Source of the DNA: Comamonas piscis
GTDB lineage: Bacteria > Pseudomonadota > Gammaproteobacteria > Burkholderiales > Burkholderiaceae_C
Length of the DNA stretch: 64,000 bases
Direction of reading: 5' to 3'
NCBI RefSeq assembly: GCF_014109725.1
Contig: NZ_CP058554.1
Span: 3,224,001-3,288,000, forward strand
Shown here: positions 1-7,572 of the stretch, piece after piece
Numbering within the stretch: the stretch's first letter is position 1
How the letters are laid out: each line of letters begins with the position of its first letter
Position numbers and translations under genes: made by a program
Notes under the pieces: generated by a model
Seen by the model: the letters and a program-made list of their open reading frames with translations, nothing else
What the model was told of the DNA's origin: nothing
The model's database searches: none

Positions 1-952
1 CCGACAGGATGTCTGCCTGCTTGGCCTGCACCTTGGCGATCAGGTCCGCAGGCAGCTTTTTCTCGAAGGTGCCGAAAGGTGCCAAGGACGAGCCCTTGTG
101 CTTCATCATCGAGTACGGGCCGTAGTCCTCGGCCTTGTAGCTGCCGTCCTTCACGGCCTGGATGGCGCGGCCCACGCTGGGCTCCATGTGCCACAGCGCC
201 GAGGCCACCACGGTATCGGGGTACTGCGCCTGGGTGTTGATCACATTTCCAATCGCCAGCTTACCCTTTTCCTTGGCCGCATCGCTCACGCCAAAGCGCT
301 CGGCATACAGCACGTCCGCGCCCTTGTCGATCATCGCAAAGGTGGCTTCCTTGGCCTTGGGTGGATCAAACCAGCTGTTGATGAAGCTGACGGTGAACTC
401 CACCTTGGGGTTCACTTCCTTGGCGCCGGCCATGAAGGCGTGCATCAAACGGTTGACCTCGGGGATCGGGAAGCCGCCAACCATGCCGATCTTGCCGGTC
501 TTGGTCATGCCACCCGCAACCATGCCCGACAGGTAGGCCGGTTCCTGGATGTAGTTGTCAAACACGCTGAAATTGGGCGCCTGCACCTTGCCGGACGAGC
601 CCATCACAAAAGCGGTCTTGGGGAAATCCTTGGCGACCTTGCGGGCGGCGGATTCCACCCCAAACACCTCACCAAACATCAGCTGTGCGCCACCGGTGGC
701 GTATTCGCGCATCACGCGCTCGTAGTCGGCATTGGCCACGTTCTCGCTGGACTTGTACTCGATCTCGCCCCGCGCCTCCGCCGCCTTCAGTGCCTCGTGG
801 ATGCGGCTGACCCATTGCTGCTCATACGGCACGGTGTACACCGCCGCGACCTTTACCTTGCTCTGCGCCCAAGCCGGTGCTGCCGACAGGCCGGCCAGCG
901 CCAGCGGGAGCGCGGCCAGGCAGGTTTGAACAATACGACGCCGTGTAGTCAT
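1..952 (-). CDS. BMP-family ABC transporter substrate-binding protein (3' end outside window)
   Basis: Periplasmic solute-binding protein of the basic membrane protein (PnrA/Med-like) family, which feeds ABC importers often specific for purine nucleosides or related bases. It starts at the ATG at 952, after an AGGAG ribosome binding site about 7 nt upstream, and runs off the left edge with about 317 codons visible. The first ~30 residues are a Sec signal peptide (MTTRRRIVQT, then a hydrophobic stretch ending APAWAQ). The mature part begins KVKVAAVYTVPYEQQW and contains GGFPIPEVNR and NSWFDPPKAKEA, which fit the family fold. Partner permease and ATPase genes are not visible. The substrate cannot be read from sequence alone. 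The long leader contains three hairpins. Confidence 0.85.
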   Translation of the reverse strand, partial: MTTRRRIVQTCLAALPLALAGLSAAPAWAQSKVKVAAVYTVPYEQQWVSRIHEALKAAEARGEIEYKSSENVANADYERVMREYATGGAQLMFGEVFGVESAARKVAKDFPKTAFVMGSSGKVQAPNFSVFDNYIQEPAYLSGMVAGGMTKTGKIGMVGGFPIPEVNRLMHAFMAGAKEVNPKVEFTVSFINSWFDPPKAKEATFAMIDKGADVLYAERFGVSDAAKEKGKLAIGNVINTQAQYPDTVVASALWHMEPSVGRAIQAVKDGSYKAEDYGPYSMMKHKGSSLAPFGTFEKKLPADLIAKVQAKQADILS

Positions 953-1160
953 CAAGAAACTCCTAAAGGGTGGGATCCACTTGCGATCAAGTGGGCGGGC
1001 GAGAGAAGCAAGTTCTGTACCGTGTCTTGCGCCACCGTGGCGCTGAAGCGTGCGTTTGCTCTGTTTTCAAGAGCAAACTTAAGTTGATGGAGCGAAAGCA
1101 GCAGGCCTTGCAGTCCTAGGAACACGCACAAAACGGAGCACCACGCAATGCGTATATACA
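953..1160 (-). promoter_or_regulatory. Structured 5' leader and putative promoter of the BMP gene
   Basis: On the minus strand, a weak sigma70-like promoter (TTAAAA at 1180-1175, TATATA at 1158-1153, 16-nt spacer) is followed by a leader of nearly 200 nt. The leader holds three inverted repeats: 1054-1062/1070-1078 (9 bp), 1029-1035/1037-1043 (7 bp, 1-nt centre) and 977-983/988-994 (7 bp, 4-nt loop). The last sits just upstream of the AGGAG site. The repeats are seen directly; a regulatory role is inference. Confidence 0.4.
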
Positions 1161-1280
1161 CAGCGCGCCGCGCATTTTAACCACTTATGCCGCAGCTAAA
1201 ACCGTATTTTCGCCATGCCAGCCCCTTCAGCAAGCGGGCTGTCCCTATGGTCGGGACTGCATCCATCGCGATAGGCATGA

Positions 1281-1311
1281 AAAAACCGCCATGCATTGCG
1301 GCATGGCGGTC
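1281..1311 (-). terminator. Rho-independent terminator of the yqjDEK-like operon
   Basis: Perfect 10-bp stem (1286-1295 with 1302-1311), 6-nt loop, and a run of six T on the minus strand. It lies 60 nt downstream of the last gene of the operon. Confidence 0.8.
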
Positions 1312-1370
1312 AAGATTTCTAGACACCCGTGACCGCGCTTAGCGCGAACGTGTGCAGTGGCAGGCGGTAG

Positions 1371-1712
1371 TCAATGGCTGCGACGCAGCTTCATCACAAT
1401 CGGCATCGCAATCGTCGCCATGCGGATCAGCTTGCGCGGGCCCACCAGCAAGCCAATACCGACCAGCCCTGCACAGACGACCGGATGCTCGCGGCCAAAA
1501 ACAACCAGTCGCTCCACCAAGGTGCCTTGGCCCAAAGGTGAAGCGGCGTGTGCCACACCGCTGTCGCGGCGCAGCGCCATCGCCTGTTGGCGCGCCAGGC
1601 GGCGCCCGTCGATACGCTCGCGTTGCGTCTGGATGCGCTGCAGCACATCGCGCGCCTCCGGATCGGTCACTTGCAGCAACTGCAGCTCAGCGTCTTTGCT
1701 GGGGTTGGTCAT
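1371..1712 (-). CDS. YqjK-like small membrane-associated protein
   Basis: A 113-residue protein, third in a minus-strand set after a DUF883 protein and a YqjE-like protein, the gene order of E. coli yqjD-yqjE-yqjK. The N-terminal half is charged and probably helical (DPEARDVLQRIQTQRERIDG). The C-terminal half has one hydrophobic segment around residues 70-95 (VVCAGLVGIGLLVGP) and a basic end. The start at 1712 is favoured by AAAGGA about 9 nt upstream. An alternative ATG at 1730 overlaps the stop of the preceding gene (TAATG). Assignment to the YqjK family rests mainly on context, size and topology; the function is unknown. Confidence 0.6.
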   Translation of the reverse strand: MTNPSKDAELQLLQVTDPEARDVLQRIQTQRERIDGRRLARQQAMALRRDSGVAHAASPLGQGTLVERLVVFGREHPVVCAGLVGIGLLVGPRKLIRMATIAMPIVMKLRRSH

Positions 1713-1729
1713 CGCGTCGGTCCTTTGCA

Positions 1730-2128
1730 TTATTTGAGACGTCCCTTGACGGCTTGCCAGTCTTGGCGCAGCACGGTCTTGGTCAGCCTGAAAGGATTGG
1801 CGGCCTTCTTGGTGGTCAGGTAAATAAAGGCCAGAACACCCAGCCACAGCACCAGCCAAACACCGGCGACCAGCCAGGTGGCCAGCATGCGGTTTGGCGT
1901 ATCCCAGAAGGAAATGATGATGGCGCCCGAGAGCACCGTCAACGCGACGATGGTCAGACCCGCGACCACCAAACCCATCAGGACCAACCAGATCAGGTTC
2001 TTCTTCTGCTCCTGCCATTCAATGGCCAGCAGATCCATTCGGTCTTCGGCAGCTATCGCGCTTTCCGACAGCAAAGCGCGAAACCGCGCCAGCATGTCGT
2101 CCACGCCCAGCACTGACAACCAGTTCAT
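1730..2128 (-). CDS. YqjE-like phage-holin-superfamily membrane protein
   Basis: A 132-residue inner-membrane protein with two hydrophobic segments (about residues 45-72, beginning NLIWLVLMGLVVAG, and 82-105, ATWLVAGVWLVLWLG) flanked by charged helices. This is the pattern of the YqjE/putative holin-X family, common beside DUF883 proteins. It starts at 2128 after a GAGGAG ribosome binding site. It lies between the DUF883 gene (about 100 nt upstream) and the YqjK-like gene, whose possible upstream start overlaps its stop. Despite the family name there are no phage genes nearby. A role in envelope or stationary-phase physiology is inferred from the E. coli operon only. Confidence 0.75.
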   Translation of the reverse strand: MNWLSVLGVDDMLARFRALLSESAIAAEDRMDLLAIEWQEQKKNLIWLVLMGLVVAGLTIVALTVLSGAIIISFWDTPNRMLATWLVAGVWLVLWLGVLAFIYLTTKKAANPFRLTKTVLRQDWQAVKGRLK

Positions 2129-2230
2129 GGACTCTCCTCGTGCATATGGGGCCGCTCAGAGCCCCTTGTTCTAGGTGTTGGCCCAGCGGGCCAGCCAGCG
2201 CGGCCCGCAGGCCAAATCTGGCAGCGTGGC

Positions 2231-2548
2231 TTAACGGCGCGAGAAGATAAAGCCGATCAACGCACCCACAGCCAGCGCAGCACCGGCAACGCGCCATGGC
2301 TCGTCGTGTGCATAGCGGTCTGCCGCCAGTGCAGCTTCCTTGGCTTGGCGGGCGGCCTCTTGCGCAGCGCGCACAGCGCCCTCGCGGGCATCGCCTGCGC
2401 TGTCTTCCAGGCGTTGGCGCAGTTGCTTGATGTCAGGGATGCTGTCCAGGTCCTTGCTCGACAGCACGCCGCGCAGGTCGCTCACCAGTTTTTCCAGATC
2501 AGCCTGGGCATTCTCAACGGTATCGCTCAGCAAATTGGATTTACGCAT
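2231..2548 (-). CDS. DUF883 (ElaB/YqjD family) membrane-anchored protein
   Basis: A 105-residue protein with a long charged, Ala-rich amphipathic helix (residues ~10-75) followed by a single C-terminal transmembrane segment (VAGAALAVGALIGFIFSRR), the classic DUF883/YqjD layout. In E. coli, YqjD is a tail-anchored protein that binds ribosomes at the membrane in stationary phase; the same role here is inference. The ATG at 2548 is preferred over those at 2557 and 2554 because an AAAAGG site lies 9 nt upstream of it and directly abuts the earlier codons. It is first of three genes. A promoter with an overlapping perfect palindrome lies about 70-105 nt upstream. Confidence 0.8.
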   Translation of the reverse strand: MRKSNLLSDTVENAQADLEKLVSDLRGVLSSKDLDSIPDIKQLRQRLEDSAGDAREGAVRAAQEAARQAKEAALAADRYAHDEPWRVAGAALAVGALIGFIFSRR

Positions 2549-2619
2549 GTTCATCATCCTTTTCTTGGTCAGGCTACAGGAAAGTGTCGCACCCGCGATG
2601 CAGCGGACATACCAGTCGT

Positions 2620-2653
2620 TGCATAGCGAGTGCTCCGTTACATGTTAACGGAG
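2620..2653 (-). promoter_or_regulatory. Putative yqjD promoter with overlapping 8-bp palindrome
   Basis: Minus-strand hexamers TTAACA (2648-2643) and TATGCA (2625-2620) have a 17-nt spacer. A perfect inverted repeat, CTCCGTTA (2633-2640) and TAACGGAG (2646-2653) around CATGT, covers the -35 element. No T-run follows, so it is not a terminator. Repressor-operator use is inference. Confidence 0.4.
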
Positions 2654-2753
2654 AAATCCGCAGCCCCAGGTTCCGATATGCACCCCTGCCTGTCAGAAGA
2701 TTCCGACTATCGCCGTCAAAAAGCATCTATATGTCGTTTTTGCAGCACTTTTG

Positions 2754-3866
2754 TCAGACAGCGGGATTCTCCACGGCCACGCGCACGGCCTTCGCAATTG
2801 CCAAGCAGCTAGTGAGTCCAGGCGATTCAATACCCAGCAAATGGAACAGGCCTGGCGCACCATGCACCTCCAGGCCCTGCAGCACAAAATCGGCATCCGG
2901 CTTGCCAGGGCCGCTGATCTTGGGCCGGATACCGGCATAGCCTGCCGCCAGCGCACCGTCTTGCAACGCCGGCCAGTAGCGGCGCACTGCAGCATAGAAG
3001 GCATCGCCGCGTGCAGCATCCACCACCAGGTCGTCGGCACGGTCCACCCACTGCACATCCGGACCAAACTTGGCCTGGCCGCCCAGGTCCAGGGTCAGGT
3101 GTACGCCCAGGCCGCCCACTTCGGGGACCGGGTAGACCAAGTGCTTGAACGGTGCGCGGCCGCTCAAGGTGAAGTAGTTCCCTTTGGCATAGTGAGCCGT
3201 TGGCAGTTGCGATAAGTCAGCGCCTTCAAATTTGCGCGCCAAATCGGGCGCCCACAGACCTGCGGCATTGACCACGGTCTTGGCCAGCAGCTCGGTGCCA
3301 TCTTCGGTGCCCAGCAGGATACCGCCGTCCTGGCAGCGCGCAGCGGCCAGCGGGCTGTTGAACACCACCATGCCGCCGGCGTTTTCCAGATCGCCCTGCA
3401 GGCTCAGCATCAGCCCATGGCTGTCCACAATGCCGGTGCTGGGCGAATGCAAGGCGGCCACGCATTCCAGTGCGGGCTCCAGTGCTCTTGCCTCGTCGCC
3501 GCTCAGCAGCACCAGGTCATCGACGCCGTTGGCGGTGGCATGGCGGGCAATGTCTTGCAGCTTGGCGCGCTGCGCCTCCGAGGTGGCCACAATCAGCTTG
3601 CCGCAGCGCTGGTGGTCCACACCGCGCTCTTGGCAGTAGGCATACAGCAGGGCCTTGCCCTCCACACACCAGCGCGCCTTGCGCGAGCCCTGGGCGTAGT
3701 AGATGCCGGCGTGGATCACCTCGCTGTTGCGCGAGCTGGTACCCGTGCCAATGGCATCCTGCGCCTCCAGCACCAGCACCTCACGGCCGGCCAAGGCCAG
3801 CTCACGCGCAACCGCCAGCCCCACCACACCCGCACCAACCACCACGCAATCGACAATATCGGCCAC
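2754..3866 (-). CDS. FAD-dependent oxidoreductase, L-2-hydroxyglutarate dehydrogenase (LhgO/L2HGDH)-like
   Basis: A 370-residue flavoprotein of the D-amino-acid-oxidase/glycerol-3-phosphate-dehydrogenase superfamily. The Rossmann FAD motif VVGAGVVGLAVAREL lies at residues ~8-22, followed by EAQDAIGTGTSSRNSEV and HAGIYY, a segment characteristic of L-2-hydroxyglutarate dehydrogenase and its relatives. The C-terminus has GYAGIRPKISG and LLGIESPGLTS, which fit the FAD-closing region. It is monocistronic, converging on nothing and reading toward the yqj operon. The exact substrate (L-2-hydroxyglutarate or another 2-hydroxy acid) is inferred. It could instead be an uncharacterised member of the same oxidase family. 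Confidence 0.75.
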   Translation of the reverse strand: MADIVDCVVVGAGVVGLAVARELALAGREVLVLEAQDAIGTGTSSRNSEVIHAGIYYAQGSRKARWCVEGKALLYAYCQERGVDHQRCGKLIVATSEAQRAKLQDIARHATANGVDDLVLLSGDEARALEPALECVAALHSPSTGIVDSHGLMLSLQGDLENAGGMVVFNSPLAAARCQDGGILLGTEDGTELLAKTVVNAAGLWAPDLARKFEGADLSQLPTAHYAKGNYFTLSGRAPFKHLVYPVPEVGGLGVHLTLDLGGQAKFGPDVQWVDRADDLVVDAARGDAFYAAVRRYWPALQDGALAAGYAGIRPKISGPGKPDADFVLQGLEVHGAPGLFHLLGIESPGLTSCLAIAKAVRVAVENPAV

Positions 3867-3931
3867 TGGCTCGCTCCTATGCTTTTTTGTATGCCTGCCA
3901 GCTTAGCGCCTGGCGCATCGCCCAAAAGCAA

Positions 3932-3954
3932 AAAGCCGGTTAAAAACCGGCTTT
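3932..3954 (-). terminator. Terminator downstream of ppa
   Basis: AAAGCCGGTT and its complement around a short A/T loop, followed on the minus strand by a T-rich tail. It lies 50 nt past the ppa stop codon and just before the oxidoreductase start. Confidence 0.7.
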
Positions 3955-4004
3955 CGTCAGCGTTGCCTGCCAAGGGCCGCAGGGGCCCAGCAGGTGGCGT
4001 CTTC

Positions 4005-4532
4005 TTACTTGTTGTAGTTGGCAATGCCGTCCACGATTTCCTTGTGGGCTTCGTCCACGCCCTTCCAGCCCAGCACCTTCACCCACTTGCCCTTTTCCAG
4101 GTCCTTGTAGTGCTCGAAGAAGTGCGAGATCTGCTGCAGCACCAGGTCATGGATGTCGCTCAGGTGGTTGATCTTGTCGTAGGACGGCAGCAGCTTTTGG
4201 GTAGGCACGGCCAGCACCTTGCCGTCCACGCCCGATTCGTCTTCCATCTCCAGAATGCCGATGGCGCGGCAAGGCACGACCACGCCGGTGGGCAGTGGGA
4301 AGGGGGTCATCACCAGCACGTCCACCGGGTCGCCGTCGCCCGACAGGGTTTGGGGCACATAGCCGTAGTTCACCGGGTAGTGCATGGCGGTACCCAGGAA
4401 GCGGTCCACGAACACGCAGCCCGAATCCTTGTCCACTTCGTACTTCACAGGAGCGGAGTTGGCCGAGATTTCGATCACAACATTGAAGACTTCAGGGGCC
4501 TTGGAGCCAGGGGTCAGTTTTTCGAAGGACAT
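4005..4532 (-). CDS. ppa: Inorganic pyrophosphatase (family I)
   Basis: Cytoplasmic enzyme that hydrolyses pyrophosphate to phosphate and so pulls biosynthetic reactions forward, including the ATP sulfurylase and acyl-CoA synthetase steps encoded elsewhere in this window. The 175-residue length matches bacterial family I enzymes. The signature DGDPVDVLV is present around residue 67, along with YPVNYGYVPQT and the C-terminal GWKGVDEAHKEI. The start at 4532 is preceded by AGGAATCGC. It is a single gene with its own terminator, divergent from the aldehyde dehydrogenase at 4801. Confidence 0.96.
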   Translation of the reverse strand: MSFEKLTPGSKAPEVFNVVIEISANSAPVKYEVDKDSGCVFVDRFLGTAMHYPVNYGYVPQTLSGDGDPVDVLVMTPFPLPTGVVVPCRAIGILEMEDESGVDGKVLAVPTQKLLPSYDKINHLSDIHDLVLQQISHFFEHYKDLEKGKWVKVLGWKGVDEAHKEIVDGIANYNK

Positions 4533-4800
4533 GCGATTCCTATGAGGTCAATTGAATGGAGTGCATGGAAGCGTGCATAAAAAGACTGCCAGCCACCAGC
4601 AAAACCCCGTGATTTTAGGTGCATTGGACGCCTGCCTTCCAAAAAATGCCCGCTGCCTGGGCAAATCGCCCGGTCAAACCCGTGACAAACGCGGGCTCAT
4701 CCCGGTAGGCGCGGGCCCATTCCTGCGCTATCGTGGAGGTCGTTTTGAGCCTGCCACCGGGCAGCCTCAGCCGCCTATTGCCCCAGAACGGAACCTCTCC

Positions 4801-6234
4801 ATGCAACTGCATTACATCGCCAACGCCTCTGTGCCCTCGCTGTCGGGCAAGACCATCGCCGTCATTGACCCATCGGACGGCCAAGCCTTTGATGAAATCC
4901 AGCGCGGCAATGCGGAAGATGTGGACCACGCGGTGCAAGCCGCCCGCCTGTGCTACGACAACGTCTGGCGCAAGCTGAGCCCCGCTGAACGCAGCCGCCT
5001 GATGATGCGCCTGTCAGCCAAGGTGCTGGAGCATGCCGATGAGTTGGCCGCCATCGAGCAGCGCGACTGCGGCAAGCCCACCAAGCAGGCCAAGGCCGAT
5101 GCATTGGCGCTGGGCCGTTATTTTGAGTTCTATGCCGGCGCGGCCGACAAGCTGCATGGCGAGACCATTCCCTACCCCAACGATTTCAGTGTGCTGACCT
5201 GGCGCGAGCCCCATGGCGTGACCGGCCACATCGTGCCCTGGAACTACCCGATGCAGATTTTTGGCCGCTGCGTGGGCGCGGCGCTGGCAGCAGGCAATGT
5301 CTGCGTGGTCAAACCGTCGGAAGACGCATGCCTCAGCCTCATCCGCGTGGCGCAGTTGGCGGCCGATGTCGGCTTCCCCGCCGGCGCCATCAATATCGTC
5401 ACCGGCTTTGGCCATGAGGTAGGCGACGCGCTGGCCCGCCACCCCGATGTGGACCACATCAGCTTTACCGGCAGCCCCCGCATTGGCACCTTGATCGAGC
5501 AGGCCGCTGCCGAGCGCCATTGCCCCTGCACCTTGGAGCTGGGCGGCAAGAGCCCGCAGATCGTGTTTGCCGATGCCGATCTGGATGCCGCCATCCCGAC
5601 CATCATCAACGCCATCATCCAGAACTCCGGCCAGACCTGCTCGGCCGGCTCGCGCCTCCTGGTCGAGCGCAGCATCTATGAGACCTTGCTGGCACGCCTG
5701 GGCAGCGCCTTTGAGGCCCTGCGCGTCGGCCCCGCCAGCCTGGACTTGGACCTGGGTCCGCTGATCCGCCAGACCCAGCAGCAACGCGTCTGGGATTTCC
5801 TGAGCGATGCGCACAACGACGGCATCTCCATCGTCGCCCAAGGCCAGATCATCGACGAGGCGCCCGAAGGCGGCTACTACCAGGCGCCTACCTTGCTGCG
5901 CGATGTGCCGGTGGACCACCGCCTGGCCCAGGAAGAAATCTTTGGCCCCGTGCTGAGCGCGATGGCCTTCGACAGCGAAGAAGAAGCCATCAAGATGGCC
6001 AATGCCACCCAGTTTGGCCTGGTGGCCGGCGTCTGGACGCGCGACGGCGGCCGCCAGTTCCGCGTGGCCAAGCGCCTGCGCAGTGGCCAGGTCTTTATCA
6101 ACAACTATGGCGCCGGTGGCGGCGTGGAGCTGCCCTTTGGCGGTACCAAGGCCAGCGGCCATGGCCGCGAAAAGGGCTTTGAGGCGCTGTATGGCTTTAC
6201 TACCCTGAAGACCGTCGCCATCCGCCACGGCTGA
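4801..6234 (+). CDS. NAD(P)-dependent aldehyde dehydrogenase (betaine/aminoaldehyde dehydrogenase-like)
   Basis: A 477-residue aldehyde dehydrogenase superfamily enzyme. The motifs are in order: PWNYPMQIFGR (Rossmann entry, ~residue 145), KPSE (cofactor site), FTGSPRIGT, the general-base glutamate in LELGGKSPQIV (~245), the catalytic cysteine in NSGQTCSAGSR (~280) and EEIFGPVL. The closest family by eye is betaine-aldehyde or 4-aminobutyraldehyde dehydrogenase. The ATG at 4801 gives the usual length; the frame is open further upstream, but that stretch does not resemble the family. The ribosome binding site is weak (GGAAC). It is monocistronic with a strong terminator downstream. The substrate is unknown. 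Confidence 0.85.
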   Translation: MQLHYIANASVPSLSGKTIAVIDPSDGQAFDEIQRGNAEDVDHAVQAARLCYDNVWRKLSPAERSRLMMRLSAKVLEHADELAAIEQRDCGKPTKQAKADALALGRYFEFYAGAADKLHGETIPYPNDFSVLTWREPHGVTGHIVPWNYPMQIFGRCVGAALAAGNVCVVKPSEDACLSLIRVAQLAADVGFPAGAINIVTGFGHEVGDALARHPDVDHISFTGSPRIGTLIEQAAAERHCPCTLELGGKSPQIVFADADLDAAIPTIINAIIQNSGQTCSAGSRLLVERSIYETLLARLGSAFEALRVGPASLDLDLGPLIRQTQQQRVWDFLSDAHNDGISIVAQGQIIDEAPEGGYYQAPTLLRDVPVDHRLAQEEIFGPVLSAMAFDSEEEAIKMANATQFGLVAGVWTRDGGRQFRVAKRLRSGQVFINNYGAGGGVELPFGGTKASGHGREKGFEALYGFTTLKTVAIRHG

Positions 6235-6271
6235 TAGGAACGGCGGGCGCACAACGCGCCCCTCTGCCCCA

Positions 6272-6310
6272 CGCGCCGCCCCTGCTTTGCAGCGGCGGCG
6301 CGATTGTTTT
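6272..6310 (+). terminator. Terminator of the aldehyde dehydrogenase gene
   Basis: Perfect 9-bp GC stem CGCGCCGCC (6272-6280) with GGCGGCGCG (6294-6302), followed by ATTGTTTTT. It lies 37 nt after the stop codon. Confidence 0.8.
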
Positions 6311-6485
6311 TACAATGCAGGGCTGTGCGCAGCGACCGGCCTCCCCTGTCACCTGCTGCACAGACAGCCCGCAGCAACAGTCGCATAGTGATCAGCACTG
6401 TTGGCATGGCAGCGCAGCCCCATTGCGCCGTCTGCACCAAACCGGGTCATTCATAAAAACCAATCCCACCGCGACATCCTCTCCC

Positions 6486-7115
6486 ATGCCTTTGTCCCCC
6501 GTCCCCAACCGAGTCCCTAAACATTTGCGTGATGTGCGTTACCGCAGCTTCGAGCGCGAGGATGGGCTATGGGATGTGGAGGGTGAGCTGGTGGATACCA
6601 AGGCCTATGACCTGGTGCTGTCCGGCGAGCGCAAGCGCAAAGCCGGAGAGCCCATTCACCATATGTGGATTCGCTGTACCATTGATACAACACTTACAGT
6701 TGTGGCCATCGAGGTGGCCATGGATGCCCACCCGCTCGGCGAGTGCCCCCTGGCCCTGCCTGCGATGCAGAAAATGGTGGGCTGCTGCATGGCCCGGGGG
6801 TGGCGCAAGGCCATTGAGGCCAACCTGGGCAACATTGAGGGCTGCACCCACATGCGAGAGCTGCTGTTCAACATGGCCACCGCCGCTTTCCAGAGCGTGA
6901 ACCAGGCCTTCGCCCGGCCTCAATCGGACCAGCCACCCCGCCATCTGGGGCAGTGCAAGGGCTGGGATTTCAATGGCGCAGGTGTGGCCACCATCTACCC
7001 CCAGTTTGTCGGTTGGCAGGCTACCAAGCCAGTCGGCACCGGCGCTGCAGCGGTGGCAACCACTAGCGATAGCGCGGCGGACAAGCCCGCAACGGGCAGC
7101 TCCAGCGAGGGCTGA
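6486..7115 (+). CDS. DUF2889 domain-containing protein
   Basis: A 209-residue soluble protein of unknown function that matches DUF2889 proteins by eye. Features include RYRSFEREDGLWDVEGEL near the N-terminus, a central MWIRCTIDTTLTV strand pair, and a Cys-containing core (CPLALPAMQKMVGCCMARGW, GCTHMRELL). The C-terminal ~30 residues are Ala/Thr/Ser-rich and look disordered. The ATG at 6486 is chosen because homologous sequence begins shortly after it; the frame is open upstream to 6315 without similarity to anything I recognise. It is monocistronic with a terminator at 7195. The conserved Cys and His residues suggest metal binding or catalysis, but this is speculation. Confidence 0.75.
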   Translation: MPLSPVPNRVPKHLRDVRYRSFEREDGLWDVEGELVDTKAYDLVLSGERKRKAGEPIHHMWIRCTIDTTLTVVAIEVAMDAHPLGECPLALPAMQKMVGCCMARGWRKAIEANLGNIEGCTHMRELLFNMATAAFQSVNQAFARPQSDQPPRHLGQCKGWDFNGAGVATIYPQFVGWQATKPVGTGAAAVATTSDSAADKPATGSSSEG

Positions 7116-7194
7116 TCGACCGCCCGGCCACCTATGTTTATTCACTGAACCTACTGCCTCAAAACATCAGCTGAAGAGAACCGTCCGCGATGCC

Positions 7195-7219
7195 AAAGCC
7201 TGCTTAACGCAGGCTTTTT
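7195..7219 (+). terminator. Terminator of the DUF2889 gene
   Basis: Stem AAAGCCTGC (7195-7203) with GCAGGCTTT (7209-7217), 5-nt loop, then T residues. It lies 80 nt after the stop codon. Confidence 0.8.
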
Positions 7220-7572
7220 GTCGTCCGCAATGGCGATCGGTACCGGCTTGCAAGCGGTGCTCAGTCTGCACATTACCGAATAATCCTAGTATTAACCCTA
7301 GGTCATTAGAGCGGCAAAAATAATGGGCGTGTTCATTCAAAACTAAAAATCGTTGAACAATTTCTAATATCACACCCCACAAACGAATCTTTGAAACCTA
7401 CAAAATTTAATTATTGTTGAAACCCCGTATAGCGCTGCATTGCAATAAATGTTAATTTTGGCAAGCAATTCACCAGCATAGCAGCTGCCATTAATGCACG
7501 CGCTGTGGCTGTTGATCGTATTCATCCCGGGCAGCATCCGCTGCGCCATATTTCCCTCAAGAAGGAGCCGTC
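7220..7572 (+). promoter_or_regulatory. AT-rich intergenic region upstream of the TRAP operon
   Basis: About 350 nt without a gene. Between about 7260 and 7460 it is much more AT-rich than the surroundings. It includes a dyad CCTAG (7285-7289) with CTAGG (7298-7302), flanked by TAAT and ATTA. It probably holds the promoter and upstream elements of dctPQM, but no convincing -35/-10 pair can be singled out. The dctP gene has an AAGGAG site about 10 nt before its ATG. Confidence 0.4.

Noticed and set aside
952..1161. A 69-codon open frame on the minus strand in the BMP leader
   Set aside because: No ribosome binding site and no recognisable similarity; the region is better explained as a leader with hairpins.
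1730..2128. Holin-type gene as evidence of a prophage
   Set aside because: It is a YqjE-like housekeeping membrane protein in a conserved yqjDEK-like operon with no phage genes nearby.
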